Shown one piece after another: positions 12,401 to 27,400 of a DNA stretch of 64,000 nt. Source of the DNA: Panopea generosa (taxonomy: Eukaryota > Mollusca > Bivalvia > Adapedonta > Hiatellidae); the NCBI GenBank assembly GCA_029582155.1, contig CM055901.1, positions 7,358,874-7,422,873 on the forward strand, in the 5' to 3' direction. Below the pieces are notes generated by a model. The model saw nothing but the letters and a program-made list of their open reading frames with translations. It was not told the DNA's origin and searched no databases. Positions within the stretch are counted from its first letter, which is position 1. Each line of letters opens with the position of its first letter. The position numbers and the translations under genes were made by a program.

Positions 12401-15400
12401 TACCACAGTGCACCAACTGGTGGTGTCCCACCCTATGTATTATTATATATTTGATACTCTGTCAGGTTGCATCACATAATACATCAATTATGAGTTTCTC
12501 CAACTAACTACCTGATGAAATCTTAACATGTATCATCATAATATTTACATCCATCAATCACCCTGTGTCATTGAAACAGTATTCCAACACTCATCTATAC
12601 TGTATTGTGTTAAATGATAAAATCCAACCTTGAATTGTAGAACAAGAGAGCTAATATGGCCCTATATCGCTCACCTGACTGACCTTGAGTCACCCAACAT
12701 AAGTAGATTATATAATACATGTACACTCAAAATTCCAGAAAGACGAGATGGGCAAGTAGTTAGAATTTTGATTTGTTTTGAAGATGTAACAGATGCATAG
12801 AAGAGTTCAAACTTGGTAGAGGTTCACCCATGGTAAATGTCAGTGAAATTACATCGAAATCAGGTCAGTAGATTCTGACAAGAAGGCTTTTGAAGTTTTT
12901 ACTATAGCTGCCTATATAGTAAAGTAGCACCTCACTGTGGCGGTCATGTTTTTTAACAAATCACAACGGCTTGAACAAACTTGGTAAAGGGTCACCCAAG
13001 GAACATTTCTGCGAAATTGTTTTAAAATTGATCCAGTGGTTTCTTACAAGAAGATTTTTTAAGTTTTTACTAAAGCTTATATAGTAAACTAACCCCACCA
13101 CCTGGCCGCCATGTTTTTTGACAAATCACTACAGTTTGAACAAACTTGGTGAAGGGTCCTCCAAGGAACATTTCTGTGAAATTATTTTAAAATCGAGCCA
13201 GTAGTTTCTGACAAGAATTTTTTTAAAGTTTTTACTAATTAATCTTGCCCCACCTCCTGGCGGCCATGTTTTTTGACGAATCAAGATGGCTTGAACAAAC
13301 CTCGTAGAGGGTCACCCAAGGATCATTTCTGTGAAATTATTTAAAAATCAAGCCAGCAGTTTCTGACAAGAACATTTTTTAAGTTTTTACTATAGCTTAT
13401 ATAGTGAACTAACACCACCCCCTGGCCGCCATGTTTTTTGACGAATCAAGATGGCTTGAATAATTTGGTAGAGGGTCACCCAAGGAACATATCTGTGAAA
13501 TTAATTAAAATCAAGCTACTAGTTTCTGACAAGAAGATTTTTTAAGTTTTTACGATAGCTTATATAGTAATCTCACCCCAACCCCTGGCTGCCATGTTTT
13601 TTGATGAATCAAACTTGGTAGAAGGTCACCCAAGGAACATTTCTGTGAAATTATTTTAAAATGGAGCCAGTAGTTTCTGACAAGAAGATTTTTAAAGTTT
13701 TTACTAATTAAATTTGTCCTGCCCCCTGGCGGCCATGTTTTTTGACGAATCAAGATGGCGTGAACAAACTTGGTAGAGGGTCACCCAAGGAACATTTCTG
13801 TGAAGTAATATCAAAATTGGGGCAGTGGTTTCAGAGATGAAGTTGTTAAAGCTAAAAGTTAATGACAGACGACAGACGACGGACATCAGGCGATCAAAAA
13901 AGCTCACATGTGAGCCTTCGGCTTAGGTGAGTTAAAAACAGTTATCAAATAATTGGTGGAGAGCGTAGTCCAGTTGTAAATAACAAGATACCACCTGAAA
14001 GTTTTTATTTTTCATGTAATCATCGATAGCATCCTATTAAGCATGAAGCATTGGACAACTCTTCACATTTTCAATAGTTTGAGGTGACTTCCAATTATCG
14101 AACATTTGCTGTTTATTTAAATTACCAATGTAACTCTCATACATGCTGCAGTGTGTAAAGCTGTAGGCTGTGTATTGCCAGGACACTTTTGATATGATAC
14201 TTACCTGATACAGGTGGGCCAATATGCAGTACAGTATGAAACACTGCTTAATATTAGAAACACAATATTACTGTTGCTTCGGCGTTTGATGTGTTGTTTT
14301 GAAAGATTACAATATGACTGTATTGCAATTTGAGACATTAATAAAACAAAAAGCTGTTGAACTTTATTAATCCAATATCTTTGTATACATAATTATTATT
14401 GGGATTAAAACTCAAAACACTCCAAAATCAAGATGATTATTGACAGGTAGTTTTGTATTTTGTTGCTAACTGGCAACAGTTAACTGTTTGAAGTCAAGAG
14501 TTGATATCAGGGCTACCTGATTTATAAATAAGACTGAATTAATGCAGAACAGATTATTGTTTGTTTTTACTTTTTGGTCTTTTTTTTTAAAAATGCAAAT
14601 TAAAATTAAAGTTTGGATGCCAAACCGACTTTTATTAATTCAAATATAGTATTCGTATATACATATTAAAATGCTAAGTCAAGAACTCTAAAATCAATAC
14701 TAGCTCTACCTGATTTATAAATAGAAAATGGAAACTTCACAAAGTAAGGTTAGGTTGATCTCTCAATATTTGATAATTTGAACTGATTTGATGCTGTTTT
14801 GTTGGGCATATTTTAAAGGATATTAAATTACACACAACCTACAATGTATTGCCATTCACCTGATACAGACCCTGCAGATACAATATGCATATTGCTTGGA
14901 AACAAACTGCAATAAACAGTATATTGGAACAGCCCTATAAAGCAGTGGTGTTTAACCCTTAATGTGACACAAATTTACTCACGTTTCCATTCAAACTGTG
15001 TTACCATGACAACATCACAAGCTTTACATTCATTATATTCATACTCAGTATTGTTCTCTCCTTCATAAGGCAGGGGATCAATTGGCGGTGTCGCACCCTT
15101 AAAATGTAACAAGTTTTATATTCATATAAAATATTTTCATGATAAGTATTGTTTTCTCCTTCATAAGGCAGCGGATAGGTTGGTGGTGTCTCACCCTGAA
15201 AATTGAAGCAAGTTTTACATTTATTTATAATATCTTTATACTCAGTATTGTTCTCTCCTTCACAAGGCAGTGGATCAATTGGTGGTGTCTCACCCTAAAA
15301 TTGTAACAAGTTTTACATTCATTATATTCAGTATTGTTCTCTTCTGCATATGGCTGTTTACTGATAGGTGGTGTCTCAGCCACCCTATAATTAATCACCC

Positions 15401-18400
15401 AACATTACACACATTTACCTGAGGTAATACCTTACATTTAACATCAACAAAAAGTACTTCACAAGGTATAACATTTTTATTCTACTCTTCAAAATCTGAA
15501 CATAATCCAACTGACATTAAACTCAATTTTCTTCACCTAAGATAGTTCAATTAAGTTGGCTTAAAAACCTACAACCTCAGTGGTGAGACAACACCAATCA
15601 TTCAAACACAGTGTTTCATTTTTACTCCATAGACTTTCATACAAGCAACTCTGTGTTCTGTCAATATGGAGTTAGATATTTCAGCCCTATTAGTTTTCGG
15701 GAATGCATACAGTAATACAGTATATGTTGTACGGCTTGCATGCATTAATCATCTATATAGGTTTTAATTTCATATATTTTTTTATAAATGAAGATTACAG
15801 TTTATCATTTATCTGTATGCCACTTAAGCAGTTTTCTGCTATGACAGTACAATAGGCCAAATCTGCATGCTGTGTACTGTATGTGTTCTTAAAAATGCAA
15901 ACTTGCTTTGAATTCCAATTTAATAAACACAATTATGCATTTTACCCAGGATTTATATAGGGAAGGAAAAGCAGCTGATTGTGATGTTATGAACACTTGC
16001 ATATTCAAGCAAAATCTTGCAAATTCTCATTTTCAAATATCTTAATGTTCATTCATCTCTGAAATACAAATTTAAATTTGCACAATGGAATTCTCTAAAA
16101 ATCGAGACCATTTCAATCAAAGTGTGTTTAAAATTGTTCAAGTACTTATGATTTACAAAATTTGTATACTGAAACTAAAAAATCAAGGAAAGTAATTGAA
16201 ATTTAACTCCAAACTGCATTATTTAAATCTCAAGATCATTTTGCATTATTAAAACAGTATAAAGCATTCAAGGTTACATACATCTTGCATTTTCTCTAAA
16301 AGAAATCAGTTGCCAGTTAAATTTGTATGATAAATTGGCCAGATTTTTATTATTCGCATTTTTTTTTACAAACATTCAGTAAAGAGATGCAAGTTTCCTA
16401 TCCTTCTATATATTTTCATAAGTCCTTGACTCTACATTACATATCCCCAAACATGGCTCACAAATCATACCTTTATTAAAGCTTCCAGTATGCTGGCTGC
16501 AGGCCTGGAGACCACCTCCTCCCACTTGGATACATCTGTACAATCAAGCCCATATATGGGTACTGTGGTATCTCCAGATCCTGGTAGAAACCCAATGTGA
16601 CATTACTTAGTTTTGTGGTTATCAGTCAAAAATGTTTTTAAAATGACCAAATATTGAACAGTTAATTACAGGCATATCAAGAGAGCACTAACCAAATATT
16701 GAACAGTTAATTACAGGCCTATCTAAAGAACACAAACCAAATCTTTAATAGTGAATAACAGGCCTTTCTAAAGCACACCAACCAAATGTTAAACAGTGAA
16801 TTACAGGCCAATCTAGAGAACACTAACTAAATATTGAACAGTGAATAACAGGCCTATCTAGAGAACACCAACCAAATGTTGAACAGTAAATTACAGGCCA
16901 GTCTACAGAACACTAACCAAATAATGAACAGTGAATTACAAGCCTATACAGAGAACACCAACCAAATGTTGAACAGTAAATTACAGGCCAGTCTACAAAA
17001 CACTAACCAAATAATGAACAGTGAATTACAAGCCTATCAAAAGAACACTAACCCAATAATGAACATTGAATTACAGGCCTATCTAGAGAATACTAACCAA
17101 ATCTTTAATAGTGAATTACAAGCCTATCAAGAGAGCACTAACCAAATGTTAACAGTGAATTGCAGGCCTATATAGAAAACACCAACCAAATGTTAAACAG
17201 TGAATTACAGGCCAATCTAGAGAACACTAACCAAAATATTGAACAGTGTATTACAAGCCTATCAAAAAAACACTTACCCAATAATAAACATTGAATTACA
17301 GGCCTATCTAGAGAACACTAACCAAAATTTTAATAGTGAATTACAAGCCTATCAAGAGAGCACTAACCAAATGTTAACAGTGAATTGCAGGCCTATATAG
17401 AGAACACCAACCAAATGTTGAACAGTGAATTACAGGCCAGTCTAGAAAACACTAACCAAATAATGAACAGTGAATTACAAGCCTATCAAAAGAACACTAA
17501 CCCAATAATGAACATTGAATTACAGGCCTATCTAAAGAACACAAACCAAATCTTTAATAGTGAATAACAGGCCTATCAAGAGAGCACTAACCAAATGTTT
17601 AACAGTGAATTACAGGCCTATCTAGAGAACATTAACTAAATCTACAGACTTATCTAGAGAGCACTAACCAAATCTTTAACAGCAAATTACATGCCTATCT
17701 AGAGAACAACAACCAAATATTTAACAGTGAATTACAGGCCTATCTAGATAACACTAACCAAATCTTTAACAGGCTTATCAAGGTCTAGATGAAAACACTA
17801 ACCAAAACTACAGAACACTAACAAAATATTTAACAGTGAATTACAGGACTATCTAGAGTAGCTCAAATCTTAGATCTTAGCTCAAACATTTACTTAAATA
17901 CATAAAAAAACTAACTTAAATTTAGAATGGTTATTTGTAAATATAATCAATATTAATGAAACCATATGTAGTTTTCCTGGAACCAGTCTAAAATGACGAT
18001 CACCTGGCTGCTTTTCTTAGATTAATGTTTATAAGTATTTAAATATCTACTTATATATAATAATGTTGGTGAAACAGGAACCAGAGGTCATGTTTTTGGA
18101 TCCCCGCACACCTAGTATCTGTTACAGTTGACATACAACACTGTGTCACATTGTCAGTCATCTCCTACTGCTGATTCAAGTGGGAGTATTATCAGTCACT
18201 TCCAGAGATGGTTAATGCTAGAGTGAGTACTGTTTAACCTTCACTGATCTCAGGAAAGAGTGGTTAGGTTAACTGATTGTCTTTTAGCTCTGTATGGCAT
18301 AAAAATGACATTAACTTTTCAAACAAGCAAACAAATTTAGGATATCGAGCAAGTTTCATGAAAAATTCATAATATTGAATTTTCTGTACAATAAAACATA

Positions 18401-21400
18401 CTTTTCAAAAACCTCTTTCTAATCCACTTGTTTTGGTACCTTGAATACTGGCGAGTAGCTGTCTTAAGATCCTCCACACCTAGAACAACAACATAAAACC
18501 AATTACAACGTACATTACAACTGCATATTCTTGTACTTGTTCTTAACCCAAAAACATGTCCGTATATTCTTAGTACTGGTTCTTAACCCAGAATCATGTC
18601 CTTATAATCTGGTACTTTTGAAGTTTTTACTAAAGCTGCCTATATAGTAAACTAGCACCTCAATGTGGCGGTCATGTTTTTTAACAAATCACAATGGCTT
18701 GGAAAAACTTGGTAAAGGGTCACCCAAGGAATATTGTGCGAATTGTTTTAAAATCGATCCAGTGGTTTTCGACAAGAAGATTTTTTTAGTTTTTACTATA
18801 GCTTATACAGTAAACTAACCCCACCCCCTGGTCGCCATGTTTTTTGATGAATTACTACGGTTTGAACAAACTTGGTGAAGGGTCCTCCAAGGAACATTTC
18901 TGTGAAATTATTTTAAAATCGAGCCAGTAGTTTCTGACAAGAAGATTTTTTAAGTTTTTACTAATTAAACCTGCCCCGCCTCCTGGCGGCAATGTTTTTT
19001 GACGAATCAAGATGGCTTGAACAAACTTGGTAGAGAGTCACCCAAGGAACATTTCTGTGACATTGTTTTAAAATTGAGCCAGGAGTTTCTGATAAGAAGA
19101 TTTTTTAAGTTTTTACTAATCAAACTTGCCACGGCCCCTGGTGGCCAAGTTTTTTGACGAATCAAGATGGCTTGAACAAACTTGGAAGAGGGTCACCCAA
19201 GGAACATTTCTGTGAAGTAATATCAAAATTGGCCCAGTGGTTTCAGAGGAGAAGTTGTTAGAAGCTAAAAGTTAACGACAGACAACAGACGACGGACAAC
19301 AAACACCAAGCGATCACAAAAGTTCACCTGTGAGCCTTTAGCTCAGATGAGCTAAAAACAATTAGTGCCAACATTACTTTAAAATCATTTAGTTATTATC
19401 TACTACAAGCAATTGATATAAGAACATTAATACTCTGTAAATAATTAATATATAATTTTAATTTCTATAATGAACAAATAAAGCAATACAAACAATTTGG
19501 TCAAAGGGGCGCAATTCTGTTTGAATTACTGTATGTTAAAGAGAGTTACTTCCCTTATACCATTCACTTTGTTACCTTTCTCTAGCATTTTCTGCCCATT
19601 TTCAGTTTGCCTCTCTTTCTCATCAAGTATCAGATAGTCATGGAACTCTTTAAAACCGATACTTTGGAATATGCCCTTAGTGTAGTCAGCCTCTCTGTTC
19701 AAACAAAAGCATTTCCTTCCACATCATTGAAAGGCAGAAACATGGTTTTTAGATGCATATCATAATATATCAGTTTATAGTTGTTTACTGGAAACAAGTG
19801 TAATATCATACTTGCAAAATAAGCAATAACAAAATACAAACATTTTCTTAATAGATCATTAAAACTATAACCAGTTTCATTTAATTAGAGAAGAACAATT
19901 TCAATCATGTATACCAGGGTCTTATATTTTTGAATGAAATATTAGGTTGCTTTAATACTAAGGTATGGTGTAATGTCTCTAATAAAATCCTTTACACAAA
20001 GATAAATGGAAGCTTTCAATATCAATACAGGACCTGGACCAGATCAAGTATTCTATTTTAGGGAGGCGTAGGTGCAGGGCTAGAATTCAACTTTTTTGTG
20101 CACTTGCAATTTTGGCCAGTGCCTAAAATATCAACTGGCCAAATTTGAAACCAACTAGCCAATTTTCACAGAAACTGTAATCATAAATGACTAAACAAAC
20201 CCAAAATTGAAAACCCATTGAATATGTATAATAAGCTTGTATTTACTTTGTAGACAATTATATCAAGGTTATTATGTTAAGGTAGATCATTTCAATTTCA
20301 AAGCAAATTAATTGTACTTTACAAAATACTATTAAAACATTTTCAAAAATAAAATTGTCTTTGTTATTTATTTTACTACCATGAATAAATGCATACAATG
20401 ATCTATCTATAGTTATATCATAAATGAACACTTTTAACTAAACAAAAATATGAATCAAGGATTCAATAATAGCAAGTGTACAGAGACTCTGAGAGTAATA
20501 CATACACACATTTCTATTTATAGAAGTAATATAGCCAATGGCCGTTCATTTAAAAATTAGATCTAGATTAAGTCAAGGACGACCGTTTAACATGTGTAAA
20601 TGTTGTGATATCATAGTTATAAAGTTCAATTATTATAGTAAGAGGTGCATACTGTGGATGATCTGTCAAAATGTCACTGGTAAGTGTCGCATGACCTCCA
20701 AATGGTCGTTGAAAAATAACAATATAATTATGTTATAATAGGTAGCGATGTATCCATGAACAACGAGTAATGGACTGATGTTTCAGACTAGACATGAAAT
20801 TTCATGTTTTTTACATTAAAGTGTGACCTTGACCTTTATGCAACCTTGACCTGATGTAATGGTCTGGGTATTTCAACAGTTAAAGGCTGCTGAAACATCA
20901 TCATGACATGCTGATCACTTGTGTGAAGCTATTTTAAAATCCCTAAATGTTAAGACAAAGTTACAGATCAATTGTTGATAAATTGAGCCAAGTGTTTTTG
21001 AAATCCATCCATGTATGATAAAGTTAAAGGACGGACTTGAAATCTCAAACAGATTCAAAGTGTTGTCATACATACTAAAAGTGTGACCTTGACCTTTGTG
21101 GTATGGGTCTAGGTCTTACTTTTGACACGTCGCCATGTCATCTTGATAAATTGAGCCAAGTTAAAGGCAAAGTCACAGGCCAGAAACACAATATCAAACA
21201 AATTGAAAGTGTGACCTTGATCTTTGAGGAAAAGTTCTCGGTCTTACATGCGACACTTAATTATGTCATGTTGATCAACTGAGCCAAGTGTTTTTAAAAT
21301 TTATCCATAGATAACAGACCGGACAAGAAATGTCAAAATGACTGAAAGTGTTGTCAAACAAAGTTAAATTGTGACCTTGACCTTTGAAGTGGGAGTTTGG

Positions 21401-24400
21401 GTATTAAGTGCAACACGTCGTCATGTTATGTTGATCATTTATAACAAGTATTTATAAAAATCCATCTATGCATGACAAAGTTGCAGAACGGACACGAAAT
21501 TTCACACAGACTCAAAGTGTTGTCAAACTCAAATTGTGACCTTGACCTTTGAGGTACAGGTGTGGGTCTTACTTGTGATACGTCATCAAGTTATGTTGAT
21601 TAATTGTAGCAAGTATCATTAAAATCCATCAATGCATGACAAAGTTACAGGCCGGACACAAAATCTCACACAGACTCAAAGTGTATTCAAACAAATTGTA
21701 ACCTTGACCTTTGAGGTACGGGTGTGGGTTTTACTCGCTACAAGTCATCATGTTATGTTGATCATTTGTACCAAGTATCAACAAAATCCATCTATGCATG
21801 ACAAAGATACAGGCCGGAAATGAAATACCGGACGGAAGGACGGACGCTGCGATTACTATATGCCACCCCAAGAGTTTTGGGGGGCATAAAAACAATGGGT
21901 GCAGGTGGGTTGGGGTGGAGTGGTCTAAGGACTATTAAAGAAGTGGAAGGTGTATTACACAGTTGACCATTTCAGGTGGTGTGTGTGTGATGTAATGATT
22001 TACAGCGACTAAATAACAGCCTACTTTCCATCTTGTATTCTCTGTTCATTATACTGTTTATGGAAGTTTGTGAGCTCCTTGACCAGTCCCTGGCTGATCA
22101 TTGTGTCCACTCTCTTGTCCAGTCTCTCTTCTAAAACTGGAAAAATGTATAAAATTATATATAGACATCCATTCCACTTAAAACACAGAATTTTAACATT
22201 CATTTTCCATCAAATGGACCATCCTTTTTTAGCTTCAGAAACATTTTAAGATCAGGGATGTTATCGAGACATTATGATAGGCTAGGACGAATCTTGTTCC
22301 CGTATCTACTGTGGCAATTAGGGATGTTATCGAGACAATATGACAGGCTAGAATAAACCTGTTTCCCGTATCTTCTGTGGCAATGAGGGATGTTATCGAG
22401 ACATTATGACAGGCTATGATGAACTTGGTTACCGTATCTACTGTGGCAATTAGGGATGTTATCAAGATATTATGACAGGCTAGAATGAACCTGTTTCCCA
22501 TATCTACTGTGGCAATTAGGGATGTTATCGAGACATTATGACAGGCTAGGATGAACCTGGTTCCCATATCTACTGTGGCAATTAGGGATGTTATCGAGAC
22601 ATTATGACAGGCTATGATGAACTTGGTTACCGTATCTACTGTGGCAATTAGGGATGTTATCAAGATATTATGACAGGCTAGAATGAACCTGTTTCCCATA
22701 TCTTCTGTGGCAATGAGGGATGTTATCGAGACATTATGACAGGCTATGATGAACTTGGTTACCGTATCTACTGTGGCAATTAGGGATGTTATCAAGATAT
22801 TATGACAGGCTAGAATAAACCTGTTTCCCGTATCTTCTGTGGCAATGAGGGATGTTATCGAGACATTATAACAGGCTATGATGAACTTGGTTACCGTATC
22901 TACTGTGGCAATTAGGGATGTTATCAAGATATTATGACAGGCTAGAATGAACCTGTTTCCCATATCTACTGTGGCCATTAGGGATGTTATCGAGACATTA
23001 TGACAGGCTATGATGAACTTGGTTACCGTATCTACTGTGGCAATTAGGGATGTTATCAAGATATTATGACAGGCTAGAATGAACCTGTTTCCCATATCTA
23101 CTGTGGCCATTAGGGATGTTATCAAGATATTATGACAGGCTAGAATGAACCTGTTTCCCGTATCTTCTGTGGCAATGAGGGATGTTATCGAGACATTATG
23201 ATAGGCTAGGATGAACCTGGTTCCTGTATCTACTGTGGCAATTAGGGATGTTATTGAGATATTATGACAGGCTAGAATGAACCTGTTTCCCATATCTACT
23301 GTGGCCATTAGGGATGTTATCGAGACATTATGACAGGTTAGGATGAACCTGGTTCCCGTATCTACTGTGGCAATTAGGGATGTTATTGAGACATGATAGG
23401 CTAGGATGAACCTGGTTCCCGTATCTACTGTGGCAATGAGGGATGTTATTGAGACATGATAGGCTAGGATGAACCTGGTTCCCGTATCTACTGTGGCAAT
23501 GAGGGATGTTATTGAGACATTATGACAGGCTAGGATGAACCTGGTTCCCGTATCTTCTGTGGCAATGAGGGATGTTATTGAGACATGATAGGCTAGGATG
23601 AACCTGGTTCCCGTATCTACTGTGGCCATTAGGGATGTTATTGAGACATTATGACAGGCTAGGATGAACCTGGTTCCCGTATCTACTGTGGCAATTAGGG
23701 ATGTTATTGAGACATTATGATAGGCTAGGATGAACCTGTTTCCCATATCTACTGTGGCAATTAGGGATGTTATTGAGACATTATGACAGGCTAGGATGAA
23801 CCTGGTTCCCGTATCTACTGTGGCAATTAGGGATGTTATTGAGACATTATGATAGGCTAGGATGAACCTGGTTCCCGTATCTACTGTGGCAATTAGGGAT
23901 GTTATTGAGACATTATGATAGGCTAGGATGAACCTGTTTCCCATATCTACTGTGGCAATTAGGGATGTTATTGAGACATTATGACAGGCTAGGATGAACC
24001 TGGTTCCCGTATCTACTGTGGCAATTAGGGATGTTATTGAGACATTATGATAGGCTAGGATGAACCTGGTTCCCGTATCTACTGTGGCAATTAGGGAAGT
24101 TATTGAGACATGATAGGCTAGGATGAACCTGGTTCCCGTATCTACTGTGGCAATTAGGGATGTTATTGAGACATTATGATAGGCTAGGATGAACCTGGTT
24201 CCCGTATCTACTGTGGCCATTAGGGATGTTATTGAGACATTATGATAGGCTAGGATGAACCTGTTTCCCATATCTACTGTGGCAATTAGGGATGTTATTG
24301 AGACATTATGATAGGCTAGGATGAACCTGGTTCCCGTATCTACTGTGGCAATTAGGGAAGTTATTGAGACATGATAGGCTAGGATGAACCTGGTTCCCGT

Positions 24401-27400
24401 ATCTACTGTGGCAATTAGGGATGTTATAGAGACATGATAGGCTAGGATGAACCTGGTTCCCGTATCTACTGTGGCAATTAGGGAAGTTATTGAGACATGA
24501 CAGGTTAGGATGAACCTGGTTCCCGTATCTACTGTGGCAATTAGGGATGTTATTGAGACATTATGATAGGCTAGGATGAACCTGGTTCCCGTATCTACTG
24601 TGGCCATTAGGGATGTTATCGAGACATTATGATATGCTAGGATGAACCTGGTTCCTGTATCTACTGTGGCAATTAGGGATGTTATTGAGACATTATGATA
24701 GGCTAGGATGAACCTGGTTCCTGTATCTACTGTGGCAATTAGGGATGTTATTGAGACATTATGACAGGCTAGGATGAACCTGGTTCCTGTATCTACTGTG
24801 GCAATGAGGGATGTTATTGAGACATGATAGGCTAGGATGAACCTGGTTCCTGTATCTACTGTGGCCATTAGGGATGTTATCGAGACATTATGATATGCTA
24901 GGATGAACCTGGTTCCTGTATCTACTGTGGCAATTAGGGATGTTATTGAGACATTATGATAGGCTAGGATGAACCTGGTTCCTGTATCTACTGTGGCAAT
25001 TAGGGATGTTATTGAGACATTATGACAGGCTAGGATGAACCTGGTTCCTGTATCTACTGTGGCAATGAGGGATGTTATTGAGACATGATAGGCTAGGATG
25101 AACCTGGTTCCTGTATCTACTGTGGCAATGAGGGATGTTATTGAGACATGACAGGCTAGGATGAACCTGGTTCCCGTATCTACTGTGGCAATGAGGGATG
25201 TTATTGAGACATTATGATAGGCTAGGATGAACCTGGTTCCCGTATCTACTGTGGCCATTAGGGATGTTATCGAGACATTATGATAGGTTAGGATGAACCT
25301 GGTTCCCGTATCTACTGTGGCCATTAGGGATGTTATCGAGACATTATGATAGGCTAGGATGAACCTGTTTCCTGTATCTACTGTGGCAATTAGGGATGTT
25401 ATCGAGACATTATGATAGGCTAGGATGAACCTGGTTCCCGTATCTACTGTGGCCATTAGGGATGTTATCGAGACATTATGATAGGCTAGGATGAACCTGG
25501 TTCCTGTATCTACTGTGGCAATTAGGGATGTTATCGAGACATTATGATAGGCTAGGATGAACCTGGTTCCTGTATCTACTGTGGCAATTAGGGATGTTAT
25601 TGAGACATGATAGGCTAGGATGAACCTGGTTCCTGTATCTACTGTGGCAATTAGGGATGTTATTGAGACATGATAGGCTAGGATGAACCTGGTTCCCGTA
25701 TCTACTGTGGCCATTAGGGATGTTATCGAGACATTATGACAGGTTAGGATGAACCTGGTTCCCGTATCTACTGTGGCAATTAGGGATGTTATTGAGACAT
25801 GATAGGCTAGGATGAACCTGGTTCCCGTATCTACTGTGGCAATGAGGGATGTTATTGAGACATGATAGGCTAGGATGAACCTGGTTCCCGTATCTACTGT
25901 GGCAATGAGGGATGTTATTGAGACATTATGACAGGCTAGGATGAACCTGGTTCCCGTATCTTCTGTGGCAATGAGGGATGTTATTGAGACATGATAGGCT
26001 AGGATGAACCTGGTTCCCGTATCTACTGTGGCCATTAGGGATGTTATTGAGACATTATGACAGGCTAGGATGAACCTGGTTCCCGTATCTACTGTGGCAA
26101 TTAGGGATGTTATTGAGACATTATGATAGGCTAGGATGAACCTGTTTCCCATATCTACTGTGGCAATTAGGGATGTTATTGAGACATTATGACAGGCTAG
26201 GATGAACCTGGTTCCCGTATCTACTGTGGCAATTAGGGATGTTATTGAGACATTATGATAGGCTAGGATGAACCTGGTTCCCGTATCTACTGTGGCAATT
26301 AGGGATGTTATTGAGACATTATGATAGGCTAGGATGAACCTGTTTCCCATATCTACTGTGGCAATTAGGGATGTTATTGAGACATTATGACAGGCTAGGA
26401 TGAACCTGGTTCCCGTATCTACTGTGGCAATTAGGGATGTTATTGAGACATTATGATAGGCTAGGATGAACCTGGTTCCCGTATCTACTGTGGCAATTAG
26501 GGAAGTTATTGAGACATGATAGGCTAGGATGAACCTGGTTCCCGTATCTACTGTGGCAATTAGGGATGTTATTGAGACATTATGATAGGCTAGGATGAAC
26601 CTGGTTCCCGTATCTACTGTGGCCATTAGGGATGTTATTGAGACATTATGATAGGCTAGGATGAACCTGTTTCCCATATCTACTGTGGCAATTAGGGATG
26701 TTATTGAGACATTATGATAGGCTAGGATGAACCTGGTTCCCGTATCTACTGTGGCAATTAGGGAAGTTATTGAGACATGATAGGCTAGGATGAACCTGGT
26801 TCCCGTATCTACTGTGGCAATTAGGGATGTTATAGAGACATGATAGGCTAGGATGAACCTGGTTCCCGTATCTACTGTGGCAATTAGGGAAGTTATTGAG
26901 ACATGACAGGTTAGGATGAACCTGGTTCCCGTATCTACTGTGGCAATTAGGGATGTTATTGAGACATTATGATAGGCTAGGATGAACCTGGTTCCCGTAT
27001 CTACTGTGGCCATTAGGGATGTTATCGAGACATTATGATATGCTAGGATGAACCTGGTTCCTGTATCTACTGTGGCAATTAGGGATGTTATTGAGACATT
27101 ATGATAGGCTAGGATGAACCTGGTTCCTGTATCTACTGTGGCAATTAGGGATGTTATTGAGACATTATGACAGGCTAGGATGAACCTGGTTCCTGTATCT
27201 ACTGTGGCAATGAGGGATGTTATTGAGACATGATAGGCTAGGATGAACCTGGTTCCTGTATCTACTGTGGCAATGAGGGATGTTATTGAGACATGACAGG
27301 CTAGGATGAACCTGGTTCCCGTATCTACTGTGGCAATGAGGGATGTTATTGAGACATTATGATAGGCTAGGATGAACCTGGTTCCCGTATCTACTGTGGC

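Noticed and set aside
13550-13907. Two minus ORFs with IRQKTW-type repeats
   Set aside because: Readings of the tandem units of the element at 12641-13937.
16876-17567. Two plus-strand periodic ORFs (99 and 60 codons)
   Set aside because: Periodic readings of the 45-bp array, antisense to TRIT1.
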